Source: Dehalococcoidia bacterium
Lineage (GTDB): Bacteria > Chloroflexota > Dehalococcoidia > Lucifugimonadales > Lucifugimonadaceae
NCBI GenBank assembly: GCA_022451965.1
Contig: JAKUNJ010000003.1
Location: forward strand, 202,768-250,423
DNA length: 47,656 bases
Direction of reading: 5' to 3'
The translations under genes and the position numbers were made by a program. Shown here in pieces: positions 32,349 through 41,640 of the stretch (within the stretch, counting starts at the first letter, position 1; each line of letters starts with the position of its first letter). The notes below the pieces were generated by a model, which saw only the letters and a list, made by a program, of their open reading frames with translations, made no database searches and was not told the origin of the DNA.

Positions 32349-34340
32349 ATGAACATTGAAAAAAAATCTATAAATGCTTTAAGATTTCTTTCTATAGACC
32401 AAGTTAATAAAGCATCCTCAGGACATCCTGGAGCTCCTATGGGAGCAGCAAGTATTATATATCTGTTATTTAAGAAGATAATGAACCATAATCCTAATAA
32501 TCCTTATTTCTTGAATAGAGATAGGTTTATACTATCTATAGGACATGCTTCTGCTCTTCTATACTCTATTCTTCATTTATCAGGTTATAAATTCTCAATA
32601 AATGATCTTCAAAATTTTCGCCAATTAAATTCAATTACCCCAGGTCATCCTGAAAGAGACTTAGAATTAGGAATTGAAGTTACTACTGGTCCATTGGGAC
32701 AAGGATTTGCCAATGGGGTAGGAATGGCTATTTCTGAAAAAATGATGTCAGAAAAATATGATAAACTCATCGATCATCATATTTATGGTATAGTTGGGGA
32801 TGGTGATCTACAGGAAGGTATTTCTTCAGAATCTGCATCTTTAGCTGGTACATTGGGATTAGGAAAAATAATTTATATTTATGACTCAAACGGAATATCT
32901 ATTGACGGTAGCAACGAATTAGCATTTACAGAAAACGTTGCAGAAAGATTTAGGTCTTATAACTGGCATGTGATAGAAAATGTTGATGGGAATAGTTTAG
33001 ATCAACTCGAAGCATCTATTGCTATTTCTAAAGACGAAATAGATAAACCATCTCTCATAATTGCTAATACTATAATAGGCTTTGGTTCTCCAAATAAAGC
33101 TGGAACTGAAAATGCTCATGGAGAGCCATTAGGTTCAGAAGAAACAGAACTTACAAAAAATAATTTAGGCTGGAATTATAAAGAATTTGAAGTTCCTAAA
33201 GATGTCTACGATCATATGAAAGAAATTTCTTCAAAAGGAGATAATCTAGAAATAAAATGGAATCTAGAACTAAAGAATTATAAAAATACCAATCCAGATA
33301 AATATAAAGATCTTTTACAAGTAAAAAATAGTGAATTACCTTTAGATTGGGATAAAGAAATCAATAATCTTATCAAGGAAACAAATGAACCTGAAGCAAC
33401 TCGCGCCTCTTCAGGCTTAGCTTTAAATGCTATTTCTAATTCATTAGATAATCTAATAGGTGGATCTGCAGATCTAACTGGTTCTACAAATACCCTAATC
33501 AAGAACTCGGAAAATTTTTCTAGAAAAGATCCATTAGGAAAGAATATTAAATTTGGAGTCAGAGAACATGGTATGGGCGGAGTAATGAATGGGATTTCTG
33601 CATACGGATCACATAGAGTTTTCGGAGGAACTTTTCTAGTCTTTTCAGACTATATGAGAGGATCTGTTAGATTGAGTGCCTTATCTGGATTAAATAGTAT
33701 TTGGATTTTCACACATGATTCAATTGGCTTAGGAGAAGATGGTCCTACCCATCAACCAATTTCTCAACTAATGAGCTTAAGATCAATACCCAACTTAAAT
33801 GTTTTTAGACCAGCAGATCGAAGAGAAACAATATTATCTTGGAAATATGCAATTTTAGAAAAAGATAAGCCATCTGCTCTTATTTTTTCAAGACAAGGAC
33901 TACCAGATATTAGTACATTATCAAATCTAAAAATTGATTCTAATATATTTTCTAAAGGAGCTTATTCTGTTTATAAGAATACTAATGATGAACCTGAAAT
34001 AATTTTTTTATCTACTGGCTCTGAATTAGCAAATACTATTCAAGCATCAAAAACTTTTGAAAATGATTATTCAATAAGTGTTGTATCAATGCCTTGCTGG
34101 GAACTTTTTGACAAACAAGATAAGTCTTATAAAGAAAATTTATTACCTAAAAATACAAAACATATAATTTCTATTGAAGCTGGGATAGGACTTGGTTGGC
34201 AAAAATATACTCAAAATAATGATTCAATAATTTCTATAGAAACATTTGGAGCATCTGCACCAGGAAATAAACTAATAGACTACTTTGGATTTTCAACTGA
34301 TAAAATCATCGAAAGAGTAAAAAAAATAATAAGAAATTAA
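32349..34340 (+). CDS. tkt: Transketolase
   Basis: The ThDP enzyme transfers two-carbon units between pentose phosphate sugars. It is full length (663 aa). Motifs are NKASSGHPGAPMGAA, ILSIGHASALLYSILHL, GPLGQGFANGVGMA, the ThDP motif GIVGDGDLQEG with the YDSNGISIDG metal ligand, GGSADLTGSTNT, and KFGVREHGMGG with the catalytic Glu. It is the first of the sugar-phosphate genes in the run tkt-rpiB-tal-pgi. Confidence 0.96.
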   Translation: MNIEKKSINALRFLSIDQVNKASSGHPGAPMGAASIIYLLFKKIMNHNPNNPYFLNRDRFILSIGHASALLYSILHLSGYKFSINDLQNFRQLNSITPGHPERDLELGIEVTTGPLGQGFANGVGMAISEKMMSEKYDKLIDHHIYGIVGDGDLQEGISSESASLAGTLGLGKIIYIYDSNGISIDGSNELAFTENVAERFRSYNWHVIENVDGNSLDQLEASIAISKDEIDKPSLIIANTIIGFGSPNKAGTENAHGEPLGSEETELTKNNLGWNYKEFEVPKDVYDHMKEISSKGDNLEIKWNLELKNYKNTNPDKYKDLLQVKNSELPLDWDKEINNLIKETNEPEATRASSGLALNAISNSLDNLIGGSADLTGSTNTLIKNSENFSRKDPLGKNIKFGVREHGMGGVMNGISAYGSHRVFGGTFLVFSDYMRGSVRLSALSGLNSIWIFTHDSIGLGEDGPTHQPISQLMSLRSIPNLNVFRPADRRETILSWKYAILEKDKPSALIFSRQGLPDISTLSNLKIDSNIFSKGAYSVYKNTNDEPEIIFLSTGSELANTIQASKTFENDYSISVVSMPCWELFDKQDKSYKENLLPKNTKHIISIEAGIGLGWQKYTQNNDSIISIETFGASAPGNKLIDYFGFSTDKIIERVKKIIRN

Positions 34341-34346
34341 ATAGAT

Positions 34347-34808
34347 ATGAAAATTTGTATAAGTGCTGATCATGGTGGTTTTGAATTAAAAAAAATCTTA
34401 ATAAAACATATTAAATCGTTAGGACTAAACATAGATGATCTTAATGATACAGATTTTGATCCAAAAGACGACTATCCAGATACAACAAAACTAGTAGCAG
34501 AATCTATCTCAAATAATAAATATGATAAGGGTATTGTACTTTGTGGATCAGGAGTAGGAGCTTCAGTCGTTGCAAATAAGTTCAAGAATGTTAGAGCAGC
34601 AATTTGTCATGATACTTACTCAGCATCCCAAGGAGTTGAACATGATGATATGAATGTAATTTGCTTAGGAGGAAGAATAGTAACTGAATCATTAGCAAAA
34701 GAAATAGTAGAAGAATTCATCAAAGCTGAATTTCAAGATGAGGAAAGATTTCAAAGAAGAAAAGATAAAATAAGTGATATAGAAGAAAAGAATTTTAGTA
34801 ATGAATAG
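34347..34808 (+). CDS. rpiB: Ribose-5-phosphate isomerase B
   Basis: RpiB interconverts ribose 5-phosphate and ribulose 5-phosphate. The 153-aa protein has SADHGGFELKKIL near the N-terminus (catalytic/binding Asp-His), DYPDTTKLVAESI, VLCGSGVGASVVANKF (phosphate loop with Cys), and CHDTYSASQGVEHDDMNVICLGGRIV. It overlaps tal by eight bases. Confidence 0.94.
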   Translation: MKICISADHGGFELKKILIKHIKSLGLNIDDLNDTDFDPKDDYPDTTKLVAESISNNKYDKGIVLCGSGVGASVVANKFKNVRAAICHDTYSASQGVEHDDMNVICLGGRIVTESLAKEIVEEFIKAEFQDEERFQRRKDKISDIEEKNFSNE

Positions 34809-35844
34809 TTTAGATATATTAAAAAATAAAGGACAATCTATTTGGCTGGATTCAATAAGTAAACAGATGATTGATTCAGGTGACTTAAAAAAAATTATTG
34901 ATGAAGGCGTAACTGGGATAACAAGTAATCCCTCAATATTTGAAAAGGCTATTACATCAACAAATTTCTACGATTTGGAAATAGAAAAAGCTATTATAAA
35001 AAATAATGACACAAAAAGTATTTTTGAAAAAATTGCATCTAATGACATACAGAAAGGAGCTGATCTTCTTTTAGAAACCTATGAAAAAACTAATCAAGAT
35101 GATGGTTATATTTCTTTAGAAGTTGACCCATCCCTTGCCAACAATAAAGATAAAACTATAGATGAAGCCATAAAACTGTGGGAAAAAGTAGATAGACCAA
35201 ATCTAATGATAAAAATCCCAGGGACGGAAAGTGGAATTAAATCTACTGAAATCCTTCTAGAAATGGGAATAAATGTAAACGTAACACTTCTTTTCTCATT
35301 CAAAAGTTACCAAAATACACTTAATGCATTCATTAATTCTAGAAAAAAGAATAATAAGTCTCGTTCAGTAGCTTCTTTTTTTATAAGTAGAATTGATACA
35401 GCAGCTGATACAAAAATAAATAATGAATCAATAATATTTCATAAGGTAGCTATAGCTAATGCTTACAATGCTTATGATTATTTTAACAAAAATAGATTTA
35501 GAATGGATAATAATTTTCAAAAGTTACTTTGGGCTTCAACAAGTGTAAAGTCTAAAGATCTTAGGGAAGATTATTATTCTTTAAACTTACCTCACGAAAA
35601 TACTATAAATACCTTACCTCCAGAGACACTTAATTTTTTGTTAAATTCTAAACAATTTGAAAATAATCAAATTGATTATTTCAAAAATAATTACGCAAAA
35701 ACTCTTACAGAATCTCAAAAATTTTTTAATTTAGAAGATATAACAGATGGACTTCTTATTAATGGTATAGATTTATTTATGAACTCCTATAATTCTTTAT
35801 TAGAAAAATTAGGAGAAAAAGCTAAAAAGTTTACTAAGACTTAA
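34801..35844 (+). CDS. tal: Transaldolase
   Basis: Transaldolase moves dihydroxyacetone units between sugar phosphates through a lysine Schiff base. The 347-aa protein shows SIWLDSISKQMIDSGDLKKIIDEGVTGITSNPSIFEKAI, then VDPSLANN, LMIKIPGTESGIKSTEILLEMGINVNVTLLFS with the catalytic lysine in MIKIPGT, and FISRIDTAAD. It is the long TalB-type form found next to or fused with pgi in several phyla; here the next gene starts at the following base and the two are separate. Confidence 0.93.
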   Translation: MNSLDILKNKGQSIWLDSISKQMIDSGDLKKIIDEGVTGITSNPSIFEKAITSTNFYDLEIEKAIIKNNDTKSIFEKIASNDIQKGADLLLETYEKTNQDDGYISLEVDPSLANNKDKTIDEAIKLWEKVDRPNLMIKIPGTESGIKSTEILLEMGINVNVTLLFSFKSYQNTLNAFINSRKKNNKSRSVASFFISRIDTAADTKINNESIIFHKVAIANAYNAYDYFNKNRFRMDNNFQKLLWASTSVKSKDLREDYYSLNLPHENTINTLPPETLNFLLNSKQFENNQIDYFKNNYAKTLTESQKFFNLEDITDGLLINGIDLFMNSYNSLLEKLGEKAKKFTKT

Positions 35845-37290
35845 ATGGACTTATCAAAAATAAAAGAATTTATTATTCAGCAAAATCTCATAAACAAAAT
35901 TCATAATAATCCAAAAGAAATATATCCTCTTGGAAGTTTTAATTCCTATTCAAATGTGCCTCTTGGATGGAATAAAAAGTTAGATATCAATGATTTTAAG
36001 GATAAATATACAAAAATAAATAAATTTAAAAAATTTATTTTCATAGGATTAGGTGGATCGATAAACTTAGCCAAAATTGCAGGATTTATCAACCCTGAAA
36101 ATATTTATACTATTGATAATTTCAATTTAGACAAAATTAAGGTTATCAAAGAAATTATTAACTCTTATAAATGCGCAATATTTATTTGCTCTAAATCTGG
36201 AACAACTTTGGAAACAAAAATCTTAAGAGATATATTAACGGATGAAAATAAACATGATCTTTTCTTTATAAGTGACAATTATGAATTAGATCAAGATAAA
36301 AAAAGAACACTAATAACTCAAAAAGATATTGGTGGTAGGTTTAGTTTAGCTACTCATTTCGGAATATTACCTTTTGTTTTAGCAGGATTTTCATTAGAAA
36401 AAATAATTCAAAATATTAATGATGCTAATGAAAAATTAAAAATCAATAATTCAGATAATTTAGCCATAAAAATTGCATCTATTATGTATAAAAATTATCT
36501 ATCAGATAAAAAAATTATCTCTATAAATTCAATTCATAAAAATGATTACATTGCTGAATGGTTTGAGCAGTTATTATCTGAATCTCTAGGAAAAGAAGAA
36601 TCTGGTCTTTTGCCGATACTTAATAATAATAATTTTTCACCTAATATTATTTTTTCTGATAACTCAGATTCATTTGAAATAAACTCTATTAATATTCAAA
36701 TCAAATATGATGAATCTATTTTTTATAAATTTCAAATATTTTTCTATGTTATTGCTTTACTAGGAGCCTTGTTAAATATTCAACCTTTTGATCAACCAAA
36801 TGTTGAATTAACAAAAAGATATACTAGAAAATATTTAGAATCAAATAATCCAATAGAAATAAATTTTAAAGATTATTCATCATTTAAGATATTTGAAAAT
36901 AAAATTAAATTACATAATCAAGACAATCAAATACTATCTATACTATTATTCTCAACAATTGTATCCAAAAAACTTTCACATAAATTAGAAGAATTAAGAA
37001 AATTTTGCTTCAATATTGGAGTTGTTCTTTTAATATATTTTGCACCTACATACTTACATTCCACTGGTCAATTATTAAAAGGAAGCTTTAGTAATATTCA
37101 AAATTTCATAATTTTTTTACACGGTAACGAGGACCAAAATATACAAAATTCATTGTACACTCTTAATACGTTCGTCAAAAATCAGGCAATTTCTGATTTT
37201 ATGGCTATGAAAGAATGTAAACGAAAAATTCATTTTATAAAGACAATGGAAAATGAATTTATAGAGAAAATAACAAATATTATAGAATGA
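35845..37290 (+). CDS. pgi: Glucose-6-phosphate isomerase, divergent
   Basis: Pgi converts glucose 6-phosphate and fructose 6-phosphate. Support comes from FIGLGGSINLAKIAGF, ICSKSGTTLETKIL (sugar-phosphate loop), DIGGRFSLATHFGILPFVLAG, EWFEQLLSESLGKEESGLLPI (catalytic Glu) and HSTGQLLKGS (catalytic Lys in the C-terminal helix). The overall sequence is divergent and Asn-rich, like the Pgi half of transaldolase-isomerase fusions. It follows the tal stop at once and overlaps the next gene by four bases. Confidence 0.82.
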   Translation: MDLSKIKEFIIQQNLINKIHNNPKEIYPLGSFNSYSNVPLGWNKKLDINDFKDKYTKINKFKKFIFIGLGGSINLAKIAGFINPENIYTIDNFNLDKIKVIKEIINSYKCAIFICSKSGTTLETKILRDILTDENKHDLFFISDNYELDQDKKRTLITQKDIGGRFSLATHFGILPFVLAGFSLEKIIQNINDANEKLKINNSDNLAIKIASIMYKNYLSDKKIISINSIHKNDYIAEWFEQLLSESLGKEESGLLPILNNNNFSPNIIFSDNSDSFEINSINIQIKYDESIFYKFQIFFYVIALLGALLNIQPFDQPNVELTKRYTRKYLESNNPIEINFKDYSSFKIFENKIKLHNQDNQILSILLFSTIVSKKLSHKLEELRKFCFNIGVVLLIYFAPTYLHSTGQLLKGSFSNIQNFIIFLHGNEDQNIQNSLYTLNTFVKNQAISDFMAMKECKRKIHFIKTMENEFIEKITNIIE

Positions 37291-38147
37291 TAGATTTTAA
37301 TAACAATTATTTTATTGCTTTAGATAATAGAACAAATGCTCTATCTTGTAATCTAGAATTATCGAGACCTAAATCCGCATTTGAAAAACTTCAAGCAAAT
37401 AAAGCTGCTCATCTAATTCTAGGAGCCTTAAAAAAAAGTAAAAATCTAGAAAATTACTATATATGGGGAGAGCCAAACCTTTGTGAAAGTATATTATTTG
37501 AGGCTAAAAATAATAACATAAAGACCGCAATAGCAATTGAACATATTAATAGAGGCGGTATCGCAATCCCAAGCACCAAGGACATAATAGAAATTATTAG
37601 TATTTTTGATCCTGAGCTTCTCAGTGTAAAAATTTATTTTGAAAATAAAAGAAGTAAATTAGCAGAAGAACTAGCCGTAGAAAGACTCCTAAATCTGATT
37701 GAGGTATGTGGAACTTACAAAAAAGGACTAATAATTGATGTTGATTATAAACACAATTTAGAAAAAAATAAAAATCATTCTAATAAAGAAGATATATTAC
37801 ATGGGATAGAAAAACTAATAAATAAAAATATAAAGCCAAGATACTGGGGAATTAGAAATACTGGTGATAAAACTTTTGATCAAACACTAATAGGATTAAT
37901 GAATCTAGAAAATGAAGAATCTAATAAGTGTATTTTAGAATTCCCACATAAGGAAAAAACACCTGATGTTTACACCGAATCTGATATTAAAAACTATGTT
38001 CTAAATTCTGATATTTTTATTGACCATTTGATTGCATGGAGTACTAAACAATCAAATGATGAAAATACAATTTCAGATATAACAGATAAAATTGAAAAAT
38101 TTGAAAATACAATACAAAAACAAATTCTTACAAAAATAACATCATAA
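37287..38147 (+). CDS. Aldolase-like protein, possibly DUF2090 (IolC C-terminal domain type)
   Basis: I cannot name this 286-aa protein with confidence. Its landmarks follow the DUF2090 TIM-barrel order: FIALDNRTNAL near the N-terminus (compare LAFDHR), YYIWGEPNLCESILFEAKNNNIKTAIAIEH, DIIEIISIFDPELLSVKIYFENK with a lysine where the family has its Schiff-base Lys, LINKNIKPRYWGIRNTG, and IDHLIAWST at the C-terminus. DUF2090 occurs at the end of IolC-type sugar kinases and resembles class I aldolases of the LacD/IolJ kind. It overlaps pgi by four bases, so a sugar-phosphate role is likely. Assignment is by eye and could be wrong. Confidence 0.45.
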   Translation: MIDFNNNYFIALDNRTNALSCNLELSRPKSAFEKLQANKAAHLILGALKKSKNLENYYIWGEPNLCESILFEAKNNNIKTAIAIEHINRGGIAIPSTKDIIEIISIFDPELLSVKIYFENKRSKLAEELAVERLLNLIEVCGTYKKGLIIDVDYKHNLEKNKNHSNKEDILHGIEKLINKNIKPRYWGIRNTGDKTFDQTLIGLMNLENEESNKCILEFPHKEKTPDVYTESDIKNYVLNSDIFIDHLIAWSTKQSNDENTISDITDKIEKFENTIQKQILTKITS

Positions 38148-38150
38148 GTT

Positions 38151-38360
38151 ATGCTTGAAAAAGAAAATCTAGATGATTTATCAGTAATGCAACTCACTGA
38201 ACTTGCAGAAAAAGTTTGGCAAGAAATTTCTATTCTTTATGATGAGGATGAATCTGATGAAAATGATGAGAAAATAGAAGAAATGACTAATTATTTCAAT
38301 GACATAAAAAGAATTATCAGAGATTTACATTCAGACGAGAAATATCCTAGAGGTGGATAA
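38151..38360 (+). CDS. Small acidic hypothetical protein
   Basis: This 69-aa product begins three bases after the aldolase-like gene and reads MLEKENLDDLSVMQLTELAEKVWQ, then a Glu/Asp-rich helix and IKRIIRDLHSDEKYPRGG. It is predicted helical and very acidic, with no motif I recognise. Operon position and amphipathic pattern suggest it is a real gene. Its stop is one base from the stop of the convergent gene. Confidence 0.6.
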   Translation: MLEKENLDDLSVMQLTELAEKVWQEISILYDEDESDENDEKIEEMTNYFNDIKRIIRDLHSDEKYPRGG

Positions 38361-38361
38361 C

Positions 38362-38679
38362 CTAATCTAGAATAGTCCAAAACTCTATCCAGTTTGTAGG
38401 ACCATTACTGTTATCCAAAAGAGGTCTATATTTAGATCCCAATTCATAAATTTCTTTTGGAATTTCATTCCCTTCTCTAGTAGGATTATCAAATATTTCA
38501 GCAGTCCATTCCAAATAAACTCTATTAGGTTCACCTGGGGTAGTTCCATTATTAAAATATACCCTTGTCTCACTTCTCTGGCCTAAAGAAGTATAAAGAT
38601 CTGCTTGTTCTTTTACTAGCTTAGCAACATTAACTGCTTCATAAGGCTTAGTCTTATAAGTCCTTCTTATCAAATACAT
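38362..38679 (-). CDS. Small NIPSNAP/dimeric alpha-beta barrel-like protein
   Basis: This 105-aa protein (MYLIRRTYKTKPYEAVNVAKLV, then QADLYTSLGQRSETRVYFNNGTTPGEPNRVYLEWTAEIF and PTNWIEFWTILD) has the beta-alpha-beta layout of a ferredoxin-like dimeric barrel, similar in plan to NIPSNAP. Function is unknown. It is the only minus-strand gene between the sugar-phosphate run and the transhydrogenase operon. Confidence 0.65.
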   Translation of the reverse strand: MYLIRRTYKTKPYEAVNVAKLVKEQADLYTSLGQRSETRVYFNNGTTPGEPNRVYLEWTAEIFDNPTREGNEIPKEIYELGSKYRPLLDNSNGPTNWIEFWTILD

Positions 38680-38801
38680 AGTTATCCCTTAAACAAATTT
38701 TAGTTGATAAACAGTATAGTAAAATTTTTGTACTCATATAGTATTAAAATATTACAAATTATTAAGATTTAATAATAAATTTATTTCTTTTTGGATTAAT
38801 C

Positions 38802-39911
38802 ATGACAAACCAGATAATTTTAGGTGTAAAAAAGGAAGATGATCCCTCAGAAAATAGAGTATCAATTGTTCCAAAAGATGTTAAGTCAATTGTAGATCTT
38901 GGTATTGAAGTTTTTGTAGAAAAAGATGCTGGTATCAAGGCTGGGTATTCTAATGAAAATTATGAAGAATATGGAGCTAATATAACTCAATCTTTACCTA
39001 AAAATATAAACATAATAACATCCTTAAATGCTTTCTACGATACTAATTCAAATTTTATAGAAAATACCATATTGATTAGCCTAACAGATATTAGAACTAA
39101 TCCTGAAATAAAAAAAATATGTGAAAGTAAAAAACTATCTTTATTTGCTATGGAATTTGTTCCAAGAATTGCAAGAGCTCAAAAACTTGATGCATTGTCT
39201 TCTCAAGCCTCAATAGCAGGATACAGAGCTGGCCTAATAGTAGCCACATCATTAAAAAAATATCTTCCTTTGATGATGACTGCAGCAGGAACTATACCAC
39301 CGGCATCAATACTAGTACTGGGAGCAGGTGTAGCAGGTCTTCAGGCTATTGCGACAACGAAAAGACTTGGAGCAGATGTTACAGGTTATGATATTAGGCT
39401 TGCAGCAGGAGAGCAAATAGAATCTTTAGGAGCAAAATTTATATCTGATGAAACCCCTGCAGATTCTGAAACTACTGGAGGATATGCAAAAGAACAATCT
39501 AAGGATAATCAAAAAAATCAATTAGAATACTTAAAAGAATATATCTTGAAATCAGATGCAGTAATTACAACGGCTGCAATTCCCGGTAGAAAAGCTCCAA
39601 TTTTGATAGAAAAATCTACCGTAGAAGAAATGAAATATGGAAGTGTAATTGTTGACTTAGCAGCTTCTACAGGAGGTAATTGTGAGTCGACAGAGCTCGA
39701 TAAAGAAATTGAAGTATTAGGAACAAAAGTAATTGGTCCAAGTAATTTATCATCTGATATGGCTTTTGATGCTTCTATAGTTTATTCAAAAAATCTTTTA
39801 GGACTTTTAGAAATCATAATTATAGAAAAAGAAATAAATATAAATTTTGAGGATGAAATCATAGATGCAATGATGGTTTATCAAAATGGTAAAAGTAGAT
39901 TAGAGGAATAA
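38802..39911 (+). CDS. pntAA: NAD(P) transhydrogenase subunit alpha part 1 (domain I)
   Basis: Proton-translocating transhydrogenase uses the proton motive force to reduce NADP+ with NADH. This soluble NAD(H)-binding subunit (369 aa) belongs to the alanine dehydrogenase/PNT superfamily: GVKKEDDPSENRVSIVPKDV, then AGTIPPASILVLGAGVAGLQAIATTKRLGADVTGYDIR (Rossmann fold, GAGVAG) and VIVDLAASTGGNCE. The separate pntAA-pntAB-pntB order is the three-subunit type first known from Rhodospirillum. Motifs for NAD and interdomain contact are intact. Confidence 0.94.
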   Translation: MTNQIILGVKKEDDPSENRVSIVPKDVKSIVDLGIEVFVEKDAGIKAGYSNENYEEYGANITQSLPKNINIITSLNAFYDTNSNFIENTILISLTDIRTNPEIKKICESKKLSLFAMEFVPRIARAQKLDALSSQASIAGYRAGLIVATSLKKYLPLMMTAAGTIPPASILVLGAGVAGLQAIATTKRLGADVTGYDIRLAAGEQIESLGAKFISDETPADSETTGGYAKEQSKDNQKNQLEYLKEYILKSDAVITTAAIPGRKAPILIEKSTVEEMKYGSVIVDLAASTGGNCESTELDKEIEVLGTKVIGPSNLSSDMAFDASIVYSKNLLGLLEIIIIEKEININFEDEIIDAMMVYQNGKSRLEE

Positions 39912-39912
39912 A

Positions 39913-40194
39913 TTGGAATTAGTATCTCTCATAATAATTTTTGTTTTAGCGCTTTTTATTGGATATGAAATTATAACTAAGGTTCCACCAACATTACACA
40001 CTCCACTTATGTCTGGATCTAATGCAATTTCTGGAGTAGTTATTGTTGGTGCAATAATTATTGCTTCTAATACTCACAGTACTCTTGCAACCATTTTTTC
40101 TGTGATTGGAATTATACTTGCTACAGTAAATGTTGTAGGTGGATTTTTAGTTACTGATAGGATGCTTGCTATGTTCAAAAAGAGTAAGAAATAA
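39913..40194 (+). CDS. pntAB: NAD(P) transhydrogenase subunit alpha part 2 (membrane)
   Basis: This 93-aa membrane subunit has three hydrophobic segments. It includes FIGYEIITKVPPTLHTPLMSGSNAISGVVIVGAII, the diagnostic PntAB/PntA domain II sequence. The start is TTG at 39913 with GAGGA five bases before. It forms the proton channel with PntB. Confidence 0.93.
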   Translation: MELVSLIIIFVLALFIGYEIITKVPPTLHTPLMSGSNAISGVVIVGAIIIASNTHSTLATIFSVIGIILATVNVVGGFLVTDRMLAMFKKSKK

Positions 40195-40206
40195 ATGGAG
40201 ATTTAA

Positions 40207-41640
40207 TTGATAGATATATCGTCAAATATTGAAAATATTCTTTATCTTTTATCGGCTGCTTTATTCATTTTAGGAATAAAGAGACTTGCTTCACCTGCTA
40301 CCGCTAGGAACGGTAATAGACTTTCATCTATAGCAATGCTAATTGCAATAGTTGTAACTGTTCTAAAATATACAGATACTAACATCGAATGGATAATATT
40401 AGGTCTTATAATTGGATCAATTATTGGACTCACTCTTTCTAGATATGTACAGATGACAGCAATGCCCCAACTTGTTGCTGTATTTAATGCTTTTGGAGGT
40501 GCAGCTAGTGCAATTGTAGCAATGTATGAACTAATATACGGTGAAGGTTCAAATTCAGCTATTTTTACAATAGCTTCAGTAGCTTTTGCATCAATTATTG
40601 GATCAGTTACTCTAACTGGATCATTTATAGCATTTGGTAAGCTACAAGAATTGATTACTACAAGACCCCTACTTTTGCCCTTAAGAAATATGATAAATAT
40701 TATTTTACTTATATCTATCTTAGTTTTATCTGTACTTTTATGTATCCCGGAAACATATGATGTAAATTATTTATATATCATTGCAGGACTCTCACTAATC
40801 TTTGGAGTTTTAATAGTTATACCAATTGGTGGAGCTGATATGCCTGTCGTTGTTGCACTATTAAATTCATACTCAGGAATTGCCGGGGCAGGGGCAGGAT
40901 TTGTACTTGGAAATCCAGTTTTGATAATATCAGGATCTTTAGTAGGAGCTTCAGGCTTAATATTAACTAGAATAATGACTAAGGCTATGAACAGATCATT
41001 GCTAAATGTAATGTTGGGTGGATTTGGAGTAGAAGAAGGTTCCTCTGCAATTGGAGAAGAAGAAACTAGGCCAGTTACATCTTTGACTAGTGAAGATGCT
41101 GCAATGATTCTATCTTATGCTGAAAGTGTAATTATTGTTCCAGGTTATGGATTAGCGGTAGCTCAGGCTCAACATCAAATTAATGAATTATCAAACCTTC
41201 TTAAGGATAAAAATGTTTCGATAAAATATGCAATACATCCTGTTGCAGGAAGAATGCCTGGTCATATGAATGTGCTTTTAGCAGAAGCAAATGTACCATA
41301 TGATGAGCTAAAAGATTTAGATGAAATAAACTCAGAATTTGAAAGAACAGATGTAGCTGTAGTAGTAGGTGCTAATGATGTTACAAATCCTAATGCCAGA
41401 ACAGATACGAGCTCTCCTATTTATGGAATGCCCATATTAAATGTAGATAAAGCAAAATCAGTAATTGTTCTTAAAAGATCAATGGCTTCAGGTTTCTCAG
41501 GAGTTCAAAACGAACTTTTTTTCTTAGATAAAACTAATATGCTATTTGGTGATGCTAAGGATTCTATAGAGGGCATGATAAGACTAAGATCCAGTGGGTT
41601 CTGTAGATTCTTCAGTTGCTTTCTCAGTCTGACCACCTAA
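40207..41640 (+). CDS. pntB: NAD(P) transhydrogenase subunit beta
   Basis: PntB contains the membrane domain (about residues 1-260, many helices, GSFIAFGKLQELI, NSYSGIAGAGAGFVLGN) and the NADP(H)-binding domain III (VIIVPGYGLAVAQAQH, HPVAGRMPGHMNVLLAEANVPYDEL, VVVGANDVTNPNA, VLKRSMASGFSGVQNELFF, MLFGDAKDSIE). The start is TTG at 40207, with GGAG six bases upstream. The normal family end is near the GDAKDSIEGMI; here 19 more residues (RLRSSGFCRFFS...) follow to the TAA at 41638. These residues lie antisense to the 3' end of rpmF. Loss of the original stop or a one-base indel would explain this. Confidence 0.92.
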   Translation: MIDISSNIENILYLLSAALFILGIKRLASPATARNGNRLSSIAMLIAIVVTVLKYTDTNIEWIILGLIIGSIIGLTLSRYVQMTAMPQLVAVFNAFGGAASAIVAMYELIYGEGSNSAIFTIASVAFASIIGSVTLTGSFIAFGKLQELITTRPLLLPLRNMINIILLISILVLSVLLCIPETYDVNYLYIIAGLSLIFGVLIVIPIGGADMPVVVALLNSYSGIAGAGAGFVLGNPVLIISGSLVGASGLILTRIMTKAMNRSLLNVMLGGFGVEEGSSAIGEEETRPVTSLTSEDAAMILSYAESVIIVPGYGLAVAQAQHQINELSNLLKDKNVSIKYAIHPVAGRMPGHMNVLLAEANVPYDELKDLDEINSEFERTDVAVVVGANDVTNPNARTDTSSPIYGMPILNVDKAKSVIVLKRSMASGFSGVQNELFFLDKTNMLFGDAKDSIEGMIRLRSSGFCRFFSCFLSLTT

